Position numbers and translations under genes: made by a program. Below are positions 11,777 through 25,900 of a stretch of 64,000 nucleotides of DNA, in pieces. Where the stretch lies: assembly GCF_963675165.1 (NCBI RefSeq), contig NC_087378.1, positions 7,332,273 through 7,396,272 of the forward strand, written 5' to 3'. Numbering within the stretch: the stretch's first letter is position 1; the number at the start of each line of letters is the position of its first letter. The DNA is from Halichondria panicea. Lineage: Eukaryota; Porifera; Demospongiae; Suberitida; Halichondriidae. Under the pieces are notes generated by a model that saw only the letters and a program-made list of their open reading frames with translations, was not told where the DNA came from and ran no database searches.

Positions 11777-14327
11777 ATGATGATGATGAAGATATCCTGT
11801 CTTTCAGTACTCTCTCTGCAGCTATTCTTTGCTCTATCTCTAGGTGCTCCATCTCCATTCAGCCAAGTGGAGAATACTCGTAAGCCACTTTATTAGAGTA
11901 TTTTATATATCTACTCTGAGACTTGCATGTAGTGAGTGCATGGATTACCTTTATTACAATACCTATCTCACCGAAACAATTGTATCTGCAAAAAAGTTCA
12001 CTAGAACAGATAAATTATATTCCCCTCCTTAGTTGCAGTGGCTGTATTTATAATGGTCCATTCTATGCATTCTCATTCAGTGAGTTCGTATATGCTTTAT
12101 ATAATTATGCATGAGCACAAATTATTAGTCTTCGTGTAAAATTTTATGTGCTCATCTTCTCTTTTCAGTCTTGCTCTCAGGGACAGCCTCAACTACACTA
12201 ATTTGTCGCTTTTTTGGAGGGAGTTCCAACACAATCAAGTGGCAGCGTGATGGACAAGAGATCTCTGTGGATAATTTGAAGTATCGATCGTTGTATAACA
12301 CAAGATCTAGACTGGAGATCAAGAACATCTCCTCGAGTGATGAAGGAGTGTACAGTTGCTCATATGAACGGGATGGTGTAAGAAGCAAATTTGATATTGT
12401 TTACATCTACGTTTTAGGTGAGTAACTATATATAATTATAATTATTGGGTTTTGAATGCGATTGGCACTGTACAAAGCCTGTTGCTTTTCTAACTATGCG
12501 AATTGCATGCAATGCATGGGAAATTGCATGCGCATGGTCACTCTTTGCGTGTCTTTCGATTGAGAGTTTTCGCAATTCACAATCGAAAGAACCTACGATC
12601 TTATTGGTATGGTGGGCTATACTCCCAAGTATACAAGAAAAGCGTAATGCATAAATTATGTTATGCAGTGAAAGTATAATTAATGCAATAAACTCGCTCG
12701 TTGTAATTTGCAGGTGCTGCACAGTTTTTCTCTGCTAATACTACCACAATTGATGTGTGTCGTGGAGAGGACGCAGCACTGGACACTAGAGTCATGTACA
12801 CTGGAGCTGGGCCTAGCAACTGTAACCAAACAGTCACTGTGCTACATCTGTTCAGAGTGGTCAATGGCGTCTTGGCACCGTTGGTGTATTTTTGTGGTGA
12901 TGAAGGTACCGGAAATGGCGTCCCTTGTCCTTCAACGTCAAAAGTTAGTGCTACAAGTGGAACTTACAAGTACGATCTCTCTTTGAGCCTCAAGAACCTT
13001 ACGATTAAAGATGGTGGACGATATCAAGCTCGTGTAGAATTACTTCGTCCTGGGGTTAGCAGCAGATTGTATATTAGGAAGGAGTTCATCATTCAAGTGT
13101 ATGGTAAGTGCTTTCCCTTCCATTCAGAATACATAATACGTTTTTCCGGTCTTGCTTTTTTAAGACATGTAACGTAAATAGTCACAAGACACTCCATAAT
13201 GTGTAGACATGTGTTACTACAATAGTGGGTTGTAGAAAAATTTCCCTACACTTTTTTGACCCTTTTACACTATTTTTATGGGCTGTGTTATAATGGTTGC
13301 AATTGCAGAACCAATTGAGGTGAATGTGTGGAGAGTGGAAAATTCTCTTCACTGCCGAGTACCACTCAATAATATGGATTTCAAATTATTGAGTTTGAAC
13401 TGGCAGAACTCAAAAGGAGAAGGCCTCTCTTCGGATGGCAATGTGCAACTGATCACAGGAGTCAACTCGAATGAAATCTCCTTAACTGCCGAGTTTGAGA
13501 CACTCTTTGATGGTAACTATTCGTGTGTTGTTACTGTGAGCTTATCCAGAAGCCCTGGGGTCAACAAAACTGTCATATCTATTCTGACAGTCAAGAGTGA
13601 GTTGAAAATTACTTCGAAACTGATTGCTAACTGTCTATTTTGCATATTAATTAAGGAATGTGCAGTATAAATTATGGATAGCAAACAATTTGTGTCTGTG
13701 GTTGTGACTCGTGCATATACTCTGTTTCAGGTGGTGTCACTGGCGGAGAAAATGAAACCTCCAGTATATTTCAGATAACTATCGGCCCTGTATCATCAGT
13801 GGAATGCTCAATATGGGTAAGTTTACATGACTTTGTGCAGATCATTCTCTGTAGATGCATGGCATTGCATGGAGCGTCCACATTGAGTTGAAATAACTGA
13901 AAATAGGGCAGTAAAAAAGTTCTTTTTCCATTAGAAAGGCTGTCCTTTTATTCAGAAGTACGGTCTTTGTAGAGAGGTGTCTATATATATTTTCAGAAGA
14001 AAGTATTCATTGCAGTTTTTCTTACAGTATGATGCAGACAAGTCTGCTGCCATGGAGGCAACCATCAGAAGGGGCATCGCAATCTCAGTCTCACAACATT
14101 GCAACTGTGAAGTAACTGCCGAGGACTTTGCAACTGGCCGGCTCAGTTGTAATGGTGACTGGCTCATCTACAGAAGCTCTGTGCAGAGCATAGGGAGAGA
14201 GGAAGTACTTCTTTCTGGGATTGATGCGTGGACTACTGTCAGAGATGGTGTACCAAGCATTGCCCTGGGCATTTTTGATCTGCAAGTAAACACTACATGC
14301 AGTGGAAGCAGACTAATAACTTGCTAG
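11777..14327 (+). CDS. Secreted Ig-type protein
   Basis: Six exons: 11777-11879, 12169-12417, 12714-13103, 13309-13596, 13731-13816 and 14028-14327; 471 residues. Exon 1 is a signal peptide after four consecutive ATG codons. Exon 2 is an Ig domain (LICRF...IKWQRDG...SSDEGVYSCSY). Exon 3 carries an unusual V-like domain with the signature ALDTRVMY...NCNQ...VYFCGD, shared with the minus-strand receptors at 36364-38255 and 40883-42709. Exon 4 is another Ig-like domain (LHCRV, LNWQNS, DGNYSCVV). Exons 5-6 (EATIRRGIAISVSQHCNC... ALGIFDLQVNTTC) could be an SEA-like fold, but I cannot confirm it. No membrane segment precedes the stop; a hydrophobic stretch at about 14490-14570 could belong to an alternative last exon. 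Function unknown; recognition or adhesion is plausible. Confidence 0.75.
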
Positions 14328-14615
14328 TTTTGATTATTAATTTTAGTGAATTTTAGGCCAACTTCATGATATTCCTGACTTCTTGAATTCATTTTTTTGT
14401 AACACAAAATTAATTATCATTGATGAATCATTTGATCAACCAAGTTCATGGACTGTGATTTGTGGTTTCTTACATGCAAGCTGATTGGGTTTTTGGGCCT
14501 CTTAATTTCTATGACAACAAAGATATTCATGATAACAGCAGTCGTTTACTATATCTATATGGTTTTATCCAAGCAAAAGCTAGCTAGGTGTATAGCCAGA
14601 GAAGGTGGAGATAAA

Positions 14616-17600
14616 ATGAGTGACAGAGGGAAGATTTCTGAATCCTTTGATGAAATTTTATTTTCATCAAAATTCGATTCTGGTCAGTTTAAGATTCCAT
14701 ATAGAGCATCCATGTTTGCACACTCTAGCTATAATTATTCAATGTAGACATAGCAAGACTGCATGGATCGAGACTAACCTCACACACACACACACGCACA
14801 CCACGCTACCCCCAGGCAACCTAGACAGGGTCGAGGAGTGCAGGTCCACACTGGGTCCTGGGACGAGGGAATTCAACTTATGGACTGCCCCGGATTGTGC
14901 CGGGTTGCCCTATGAGAGCGGGTGCAAGTCGTGGTTCTACTTCAGTGTGACTACTCCCTCTGACTCGTCTGGTCTCGTGCTAAGGTGAGTGAAACACCAC
15001 ACACCAGGCACACCACCCACACCATGCACACCACACACCACCCACACCATGCACACCACACACCAGGCACACCACCACCCACCACACACCACCCACACCA
15101 TGCACACTACACACCACACACCACCCACACCATGCACACTATGCACACCTTAATTATAAGGCACCACTGCGTTTGCTAGAGATTGTGCACAAAACAAATC
15201 AATGTGAGTGAATTGTCCAAGTGGCGCTAGAGTGGTAGTATCTTATGGTGAACTTATAGGGATTGCATATTCTCCTATATAGCTATTACATAAAATAATG
15301 TACTCCTACTCAAAAGTTGGTTTAATTTGTGCAACCTGACAATTAAACATCCATCCCATTGAGTATTGACCTATTGGGTATTAGTGGGACTTTTACCACA
15401 GATGCCTATATGCCAAGCCTACGTACGTACAACATGTATGTATGTATTGGGTATCAATAATTATATGAGGGACTGTTTTCCTAATCTAACAGTTATTGTG
15501 TGCATCGTTCTTCGGGTCATTCCTTGCAAGGTACTAGATCTATCAGTGTTATACTGCTTGGGACTATGCACGGAAACTGATTCGGTCAACTATCAATGCA
15601 ATAGTCAACAACGTAACAAATTTTTGATATCCTTGAATGTGTAGACTTTTTGACCTGTAAACAATTAAATTAAGTGTATGGGGAAAGTTTAATAGTCTAA
15701 AGTTTAATAGTTCTTCAATGACGTACGTGTGTACCACAGGTTGAATGTCCAGAATCTGAATAAGCAGTGTCGACTTTACCAGCAGGGTTGTACCCCCTTT
15801 GTTAGGACGGTGCCAGGTCGTGGAGGCTGGGAGAGACTGAGAGACAAGGTCGAGTATGAGGTGAGGAGGGGAGACCCCTGGTAATTAGAGTGGTGTGCCA
15901 TACTGTGACATGCTCATGGTGTTGGTTAGAAGCACCCCCTTCTGAGGGAGGGGAGACCCCTGGTAATTAGAGCAGTGTGCCATACTGTGACATGCTCATG
16001 GTGTTGGTTAGAAGCACCCCCTTCTGAGGGGGGAGCCTTATGAGTGATAGCATATCAGTCTGGACACGTATACACTGTAACATGCTCATGGTGTTGGTTG
16101 GTAATACATAGTCCAGCTTATAATTATCGTACACATGATTCTTTTAGCACACTTTCCTTTGAATGTATAACAGACAAAATAATTATGTGCATTCAACTTT
16201 TGTCTATGTACTCTTGTGTTTTAAAACCCCTTAGGCCTCTGAGGAAGGTGTGTACGTGCTGTCATACAACCTGACTGTACCTGACTCCCGTAAGATGACC
16301 TTTTACTGTGCCTTCTGTTTCCCTCACTCGTACACTGATTGTCAAAAGCTACTCTCTAAACTTGACGAGCAGTACAGGGGCGTGGCACAGCACTCGGATG
16401 AGGACAGTGTTTACTATCACAGGTACGTACGCGTGACATCGATTACTGTAAATTAAAATGGTGCCAATTTAGTTATTTGTAGCGAATGTTTCTCAAGGAA
16501 CAGTAATTATTACAGTATGGCTGATAATGGGGTTAATAGGGCTAGTAAAAGGAAATGGTAAGGCCTCTAATTTATTGCACAAGGCAAAGCCGAATTCCTA
16601 TATGCCAGTGCTTGTTATGTGTGCTGAAGTCTTTTATTGCACGACTATGGTTGAATGGTAATCCTTATGATGCAGCTTTTGTTGTATTCTTAGTCTTCTT
16701 CTAAAAAAAAACCCAAATGCCATTATTAGTCCTTTCTGTACAAAGTCCAACAACCATAGTTACTATTGTACCGGAAATGATACAGCACTAGATGGTGATA
16801 CAGCACTAGATGGTGCCAGTTTAGTTATACAATACCTACATATTTGGAGGCCAACAAGAACTCTGTGACGACAGATGATCGCTGGTCCTCTCCCCTTGGC
16901 TGTTAGTCGACATTCCTTGTTCTGATAAGGTAACATGGTTGTTGGGTCTACATGATTAGGGGTGTGTATTGTTCTATATGTGAATTGTTTTCGTGGGTAG
17001 CCAGAAGAAAAGTTCCCTCTCAAAATCCAATCACACAGCATGTTTACTATGCTAGTAAACATGCTGTATGGCTATGAACACAATGACTGCTCTGTCCCCC
17101 ATTACTGCCATTACTGTCAGGCACGAGTACAAGCGTTGTGTTACAATAGTAAACTCTGAAACTAAAACTTGTAATAAACTATAATCGATGCTTGGGAAAC
17201 ACGAATTATATGCTCGTACATTCAATGCTCGTGTTGGAAAATATCCCCTCTTGTGAGACAACTATGTATTCTGTAATCAATCTTCTAGTCATGTGTATTA
17301 TGTTCCTTTCAAGTTGCTGAACTAGATCTACATGCATATTAAATTGCATCATCTGCATAAATATCTAAATTATGTTTTGTGTGTGTCGATGGTGCGTATA
17401 TACAGATGTTAGTATGTGATTTTCTCATGTAGAGAGCTTGTTTGCTGGAGTCTCGAGGGCAGACGTGTTGACCTGGTCACAGTGAGCTCTTGTCATGGCC
17501 TGGGGAGGGAGCGAGAGCCACGACTAGACAGACTGTTCCCTGACACTGCCACAGAGAGAGCTCACACCTTTAGTGAGAAAAAGGTGAGAGCTACGAAGCT

Positions 17601-20600
17601 AGTAGGAAATGGGTGGGGAGGAGTATTTGTATGCCTGAGTCAAATTTTGAGGAAAAAAGCTATAATTGTTGTAAGATACTGAGATGACATGATTTAAATA
17701 ACCTATTCTGACCATTTTGGACAAAATAATAGAAGACTAGACTTTTGATACTGTTTGCTTGACACTGTGGAATCTTTAGTTGTGTTCCTGTCTCAGTCTC
17801 CCTATAAGCACTGAGTATTGAATCTTTACTTCACTCAACTGACTAATATGCACAATGTGTGTCCTCTATTTGATCCGTTTGTGCACCTAGCATCATCACA
17901 TGTTGTAGGAAAGGATACACTATAGAATAAGAAGAGTTGTCCACTCAGTTATCATGCATGCATAATTATAGTGAGACATCGTAAGCCTTCTATTGTATTG
18001 CTTATCATGATCACATCGAAGGGAATTTACTGTGTGAGGGACGTACATCAATCCACACGAACTGGACATGTGCATACTTGTTCCAGCTACTGCATGACTG
18101 GAGATATACCCTAATGCCTTAAAAACCACCTCATATAACAATATCCTGAAGTCACCTTTACTAGACAATAGTCGAGTTGTGCATAAGGCATGTGAGGAAT
18201 TCAATGGTTAATCACCGTACATGTATGGCTTGGGGTACTTTTTCAATAAGCCATAATGTATTTCTAGCGACGAACCCATTGTTTGTATAATTATGCCGAG
18301 CCTTTTAATACTTTAATAGTTCCACCTCACAATTATGAACACATAATTATCCTTTGCAACAGGTGATATTCATGAGCAGTCGCGTGCATCCAGGGGAAAC
18401 CCCTTCCAGTCACGTATTCAACGGGCTGCTACAGTTCATCCTGAGAATAGACGACCCACGAGCGGTGACACTGCGTCGACACTTTGTCTTCAAACTCATA
18501 CCGATGTTGAACCCTGATGGTAGGTACACTGTATCTCATGATGAAAGTGGGTGAATGGGTGATTTAAACTGGGCTTGTTTTGGCTATAGTACACGTATAT
18601 CATGAGCCCCCTCTTGCAGTATACCACCCCGCTTCCTGGATATGCAAACCATGATACTCTTGCATAAGCTAAATAGAAGCCTGCTGTGTTGGGTCAGGCG
18701 CATGTGCAGAGAAGCATTTCCATGGCTTCAGTGTACATACAGCACATATCTGTGGGCGTGTGGAAATGTCAATGTGTTTGTAGTTAAAATAAATAAAGTA
18801 CCATAGTATTTAGATCACAAATTCCAAAAATTTCCCTTTTCTTATAAACTAATTGCGTTTCTGATGTCAGATTTTTCTTTTTGATAGCTTTAACCTTTGA
18901 CCCTTTCCTCCGCTCGGCCAGGTGTGAGTAGAGGTCACTACAGAATGAACACGACTGGAGTCAACCTCAATCGAGTGTACCTTGACCCCGACTTTGAGCA
19001 GTACCCGTCCATATTTGCAGCACGTTCGCTCATCGTCCATCACCACCAGACTACAGGAGACAAGAGTCCCTCATCAGCTAGCACTCTTCCAAACATTATC
19101 AACAAAGATCTTCCAAAGATGGCTACAGCATCTGCCACCACATCTGAAGGTCAATCGACACAAAGCACAATCTCTGAGCATTCTGTAACACTCAAGTCCC
19201 ATTCTGCAACAAGTGTCAGCAATCAAACTAGCACATCTGATTTGAGAGTGTACGCCAGTCACTCTGCACCCTGTCACCAGGTCTCCGCTAGTAGCCCGTC
19301 GACATTGCCAACACCTCCACAAGATGCTATCTCAGTCACCAAGAATAGCGGGCTTGCTTTCTATGTCGACCTACATGCTCACGCTAGTAAGAGAGGATGT
19401 TTCTTTTATGGCAACTATTTCAGTGATTTGGGCGAGCAGACTGAGAATATGCTCTTCCCTAGATTGGTGGCTCTGAATTCTCCTCATTTGGACTTTGAGC
19501 AATGTGTGTTCTCTGAGAAGAACATGTACACATCGGACAAGCGTGATGGCATGAGCAAAGAGGGGAGTGGGAGGGTGGCAATGTACAAGGCAACAGGACA
19601 CATTCATAGGTGAGTGTGGTACGGGGTGAGGGGGTGAGTGTGAGGTGAGGGGTGAGTGGGAGGGTGGCAATGTACAAGGCAACAGGACACATTCATAGGT
19701 GAGTGTGGTAGGGAGGTGAGTGTGGTAGGGGGGGTGAGGGGTGAGGGGGTGGGGGTGAGGGTGAGGTGAGTATGGTAGGGGGGTGAGGGGTGAGGGGGTG
19801 AGGGGGAGCGAGGATGGAATGGTGTAGGTTAAGGAGGTAAGGTTGGTAGGGGGTATAAGGATGGTAGGTTCGAGACGTGTATTGTATAGTGTTGGTGCTC
19901 TGAGTAAGGCATTTGGTAGGTCATCCTAAGGCTGCCCACATCTGAACACATACATGTATGTACATTGTTTCTGGGAAGGCCCCAGTGTACAATACCTGTA
20001 AATCGATATCAATGCATGTCTTTGTGATTTCGCCATGATCTTATAGCCACATCCTCCTTTACATTCCTCAGTGTCCTCGTGACTATAATTATAACGACCT
20101 ATGGACTTGTCTATTAGCATGGGGCCTGGAATTATATCCACGAGAATTGTTTTAGGCAATGTATCGCAGGAGCATCTGTTCATTATTTATAGATTGCTGG
20201 TAGCCCTACCATTAATGGGAAGATTCACATTGATCTCATCATTAATGTGAGAGAGAAATTAAATCTATTTGTTAAACTCCAAATTTGATATTACCCTATT
20301 ACTAGAATGTTTTGCGAGCATCAAACATATGTGAACTTTGCGAGGGTTGATCAATTTGCAACAATAAAATCGCAAAACCTATACATACTCTGGATAAATA
20401 CACATGATCCTTATCAAATTGCAAAATATCAATTTCTCTGCTGATTTGGCTCTTTCACAAAGGTTTTTAACCCACAAAATATTCTAGTAATACGGCTATG
20501 CTACCAAGGGCATATAAAGAGAAAAGGGCATGCAACTCGCAATGTATACTGTGTATGCGTCATATTACTGATGACTCAGCAGGATACGCTATACATATAT

Positions 20601-22901
20601 ATTTAGCCAACCGCTCACTAGGGAATAGAGAGTATAAAGTGCACGTGCAATAAATTCTTGTCTATTTTTAGACATATACACTCCCGTCCATTGTAATACG
20701 ATAGATTGTAGTTGCATGCCCTCTTGCTCTTTATACGCCCTTGATACTACATTGTGTGTAAGTAACTCGTAGTTAATGTAGTACCGTACTCTACCTAGGT
20801 TACGCCCACCCTAATTGCATGCTACAAAGCAGCTACAGGTGGGATGGGCTTAATTTCGAAAACAGTAGTTTTGTCTCGAAATTAAGCCCACCCAGGTGTT
20901 TGCCTCGAAATTAAGCCCACTCATTAAGAAACTATTCTTCTCTGTCTGCGTCTGAGGCCTGCCAGCTCTTGAAATACATCAACATACAACAACGGTAAAT
21001 GCATGGGTAAAGTAGCTACGTATAAAGAGTCAAGATTCTGCATCAGAAGGTTGTTCCTTGTCACTGTCAGAGTCTTCAACAGAGATTCAGAGAAGATTGT
21101 CCTTGTCTCTTATACTTGCAAATAGGATCTAACTATATCTAGCTATAATTATTCAGAGCTAACCAGCGTACACAATAATTAAACTTTTTTGTCAACTTGC
21201 TCACTGACAAATGCATCACTTCCTGATGGGCGTATTTTCGTGGCAAATTAGCCTATGCAGGAACTTTCACTCAAAAGTGGGGGTGGGCGTAATTTCGGAC
21301 GTGGGCATAATCTCGGTAGAGTACGGTATATCACATAATTATACAAAAGATCATTATTCTGTGACCTTTACGAATGCATATAACCAGTATACCCCCTCCC
21401 CCACACACCACCTCTCCTCTCTCTCTCTCTCTCTGTATAGCTATACACTCGAGTGTAACTACAACAGTGGGCGACAGGTCAACAGTATGAGTGAGGCCAC
21501 TCTGGCCGAGGGGAGGGCCACACCTCCACACCCAGGCTCTAACATGCCTCACCGGTTCTCAATACAAGACTTTGAGCAGGTCAGTCCCCGAGCAGAATTA
21601 AGTAATCATCATGTTGAACTTCTTTGCCTATGTTAGTTGATTGTAGTCAGTAGTCGTTGTTATATTCATTAAAAGCGTGCTTCCTTTCGTGGTTTTTTAT
21701 CTGTGTGATATAGTATGTATCATCCTAGAGGAGGTACGACATCCGCGTGTCAAAGGAAACGTTTTAGACACACATTCCTTAGGTCAAAGTTCGGAATGTG
21801 TGTGTTAAAGACACGCGGATGTCGTACCTCCTCTGGTATCCTCCCTCCCCTTGCTAGAAAGTTGGGTATAGAATTATCTGTATGCTGTGATGTGTGTAGG
21901 TTGGTCATGCATTGGCAATAGCTGCACTGGACCTGTACCAGTTGAACCCTTGGACCCGCCTCCCACACACAGACTACAAGAGTTTGGCCGGGCTTAGGGA
22001 AAGTCTGCAACAGAGGGTACGCACCACTCGAGCTAAGAGGTGAGGCATGGCCTAGTTAGAGTCAATTGTTGCTGTGGCTTTGTAGACAATGCAGTCTTAA
22101 TTAAACACTATAGTATGGTTCGGGGAGTCTTTTAGCTGCCATAGCTTGAATTCCGATTTTATGATTTTTTGGAAGCTTAGAAAGATACATTTCAAACGGT
22201 ATGATCAATGTTTATATTTAGGAGATGAAACAATTTGCCAATTTCGGCCAAATACCATGGATTATAGCCATTAATCTAAGGCCGAATTATGGCTCCAACA
22301 AAAAACACATCATTTGAACTGTCTCTTTCTAAGCTTTCAAAAAATCATAATATTTTGAAATTGGATCAATGATACTAAAGTTATTGAATAATCATGGCTG
22401 TTGAAAGATATAACTGCAAACCCTGCCTCAGTACCTTTATCAAACCAGGCATTTGTAGAATGTTATGTAAGTTCCATCTAGTTCAAGTGCAGTTTATGCA
22501 TTTAATGACCCTTTACCAGGTATGATTTAATGACCCTTTACCAGGTAAGGTAAAGGTCATCAATAGTATTGTCATAATTCCACCCTCTAATGTTAATTCA
22601 CTCAGAGATAAGCCGCTCAGTGCCCGACGGGTTGGCAGGACTCCAGCAGTCGCAGCCTCGGTGTCCGCACCATCGGTGGCTAAAGACAATGCTCAGGTCA
22701 CAAAACTGGTGATGAAAAATCAGCGAACACTGGGACTCTACAAAGGACCAGGTAGCTACTTTTAATTACTACTATGCACGTACATGTACTTGTAATTATG
22801 GCTGCTCTTTGATGACTGCATTCGTCTCAGCTCGCTGTGAGATTGACAACATTGGCAGTGATTATTATGCCTCGGTTGCGCATGCGCAGTGAGGTATACG
22901 G

Positions 22902-22972
<71 letters not shown>

Positions 22973-25900
22973 TGTGTGTGTGTGTCTGTGTGTGTAGAGT
23001 GCTACAGCTGCTCAATAATAACTAAAGTGCAAGTAAGAGCTTCTATACACTTATAGTCATGTTTTATTGGATTGCAATTAGTGGATTTGCAAAATAATCT
23101 AGCTACGTTTGCTTACTTAGAATGCCATTGTAGCTTTTTCAGAACAGTGTGTAGCAAAACTTGTCCATGGAATGCTACTTAGTAGTTAGCTCTGCACTAG
23201 AACGCTAGCTATTAGCTGCAAGAGTGAGAAAGCTGCACTGTTTCATGAGCTGCAGCCATTTACTAGTTATGAAAAAATTATTCTTTTTAGCAACAATTGT
23301 AGTCAATCATTTCCGACTCTTTTGTACCATTCTCTGCATGCAAATGAATTGTACTGTGTATTTAATAATAGTCTGCTAGAGTCTAGTACTACTACTACTG
23401 TAGCTTCATGGCCGTAAAGGCTTTGGCGCCTACATCGAGGCATCAGCACCCGCAGTGCTTTCATTGTATTGGTTGTTTACACCTCAGCTATACGTAAATA
23501 CAGGTACATGTATGCATGGGCTGGTTTCACGACATCATAGACCCCCTCTAGATCTCTAATGGTTTTTGCAAGAGCTCTACCACAGATACACATGTAGATG
23601 AACTGATTGTCTGCTCTATTTGGTACATTTACGCAAAGGTGCCAGTTATCTATCCTGGGGATGAGCCCAGTCTTGTATTCAGTGTGACTATAGGCCACTA
23701 TTAGTCTCGGTCCCATATATCGCGTAGTCCTTACTTAGAATGCCATGGCTACTCTTTGTCAAATCTCGTTTGATCGCTAAATCAATTACAATGAAGCCGC
23801 ACTACTAAAGGCAGTAGGATAATTACTGACCCCCTTATTCAGTCTCCTTAGGCATTAAGCTTAGTTAACAGTCTATTCATTAACCCATACAAGATCATCG
23901 TATTCAATCTGGTCAAAACAACACGTAACGGTTTGGCTCCATCTTCCTCACTAGCTACTGCCTATAATTATTCAATCCACGCGGTTGTTTTTTCCCTGCA
24001 GCTTCTGTATCATACGATATAGCGTTTGTGACAGAGGGCAAGCGGTCCTCCCGACGGAGACTCCACCCTCCCAAGGTGGGCAAGGGACGGGGGAAGCAGA
24101 GAGCTCATACACAACCACCTGTCCAGCCCGAACTAAGCACGCCCAGTGCCGTCAAGGTAGGGAATAGACCTAACCCCACAGATATAATAATCATGCTCTT
24201 TTAAAGTTTTAATGTACTGTATGAATATCTAGGCTGGTACTGTTATATAACTTATCCGTGCTTTTTAGCAGACCATTCTATATGCTATATAAGGGAAGAC
24301 GTGTCTAGTGTATCATACCATACTTGAAACGGTTACCTCTGTTTGAGAGTGTAGTGTGAAGTAGGCCCAGACAGCTCAACACTGTGTGCTTGTTTGCTGT
24401 GCACAGCTACATGTGATCAAGAGTCAACATTGTGTCAGTTGTATTCCCTTTGTTGCTGCAGCCGTCAGTACAAGATGTGGTATTTCCACTGCACAATTTG
24501 AAGATTGACACTGACCTGGGTCCAGGAATAAGTGAGTCAATCCACTCTGTATACTCAACCAGTTTCATGACTCAGCTCATTACTCATAATAATTAAGGGA
24601 AATTTATCAATTCAGCAAAACCAAAGGCTGTAAACTGGTTAAAATCCCCTGTTCTTAAAAGCTGTAGACTTGCTCTTTTTCCTCGAAAGTTGAGCCGTCA
24701 TCTTTAAATAGTTATAACTTTGGTTCCGTTATTGGACCAAACGTTAATTTTATGATTCTGAAAGCTTAGAGAGAGCCCTTTTAGATGATAATTATGTTAA
24801 AACCAAAACTCTATGTTTTGACAAAACACCGGGCTATGTAAGCCATAATTAGTTAATTATAACCTGTTCCAAATTTGGGATTTGAGCATACCATCTGAAC
24901 GAGCTCTTTCTAAGCTTTCAGATCGTTGAATTTGAACCACCAAAACTCTAGTTACAGAGCCGATTCTAGTGGAGTATTGTCACTGCATGAATGAATCCTG
25001 GGCCCACTAACTTCCCTAGGCCGTATGCATACCGCAGACTGAGTGACTTAATTATAAGAGAGTTGCATCAATAGACAAATTACCCACTGATCTTTTATTG
25101 TGTATAACAAAGTAAAGTCTGAATTGCACCACTAGCTTCCACCAGAGTCCCCTCTGGCTTCCCACTATACATGCAGGCGCCTCTTTCGGGTTGCAGCATG
25201 AATGGTCACTGACATATGCTTGTGCTGTGTTATATAATTGAGCCGCATATGAACAGTTGAGGCACGCTCTCTCTAAGTGTTCACATTTGGCACTCTTATG
25301 CATACACGTACACAGATGTACCTCTAATATGGCAGTAGGTTGATTGCCTTAATGTAGTCATCAACTATATATGGGGAACAGAGCATATTTTAGGGAGTTG
25401 TTGATGTAGGTCGTCTCCATCCCAGCTTGTTAACGGTATTCATGACCTGCTTGTACATGTAGCTGAAAGAATGTATTTTCAAGCATGTGTCTAATGTATT
25501 GGTGTGTGAGTGTGATCAATGGTTGTGCCTGGGAATGGTTGCCATTAAAGGCAGTGCTGGCCATTGGAGACACCCCCGTATTGGAGCCACTCTAAATGTC
25601 TCTGACCATATCTTCCCACCTCATGTTCATTAGCCATTACTGGTTAGGGTGTTTATTTGGTGTGTGTGGGTGTGAGTGTGTGTGTGTAGGTGGGTGAGTG
25701 TGTGTGGGTGGGTGGGTGAGTGTGTGTGTAGGTGGGTGGGTGTGTGTGTGTGTGATTGTGCCTTATAAATTACCGTGTACTCCGTCTGGTGTTCCACTGC
25801 AACTGCTTCCTGTAATGACTGTAGCTAGGTGCATACGTTCATAATAATAATATTATTATTGAGACAAATTACAGCCAATTATTGTCGATAGCTATTCAAT

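Larger units (their letters stand above)
9890..11890 (+). repeat. Imperfect tandem duplication (units about 9890-10930 and 11020-11890)
   Basis: Collinear matching blocks: the ethanolamine kinase last codons plus stop (9905-9930 and 11044-11072), TTTTTGCTTTCAAA (10050 and 11117), ACTGTCGACCCAGCAAA against ACTGTCAACCCAACAAA (10210 and 11328), CAACCAGAGCGGTAGAGT against CAAACCAGAGCGGGAGAGT, and TACTGTATAAAT...CAGTCAATGGTTGA (10713 and 11695). The second unit ends in the live first exon of the Ig-type gene. The first ends in a shorter ATG-repeat sequence (about 10858-10891) followed by a GTAAG donor, which looks like a relic of that exon. Confidence 0.75.

Noticed and set aside
14937-15179. Overlapping open frames on both strands rich in His/Thr/Pro
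   Set aside because: They are translations of the CACACCACCC minisatellite in AGBL5 intron 2.
22827-23025. Open frames of alternating Val-Cys and Thr-His
   Set aside because: Translations of the (GT)n microsatellite.
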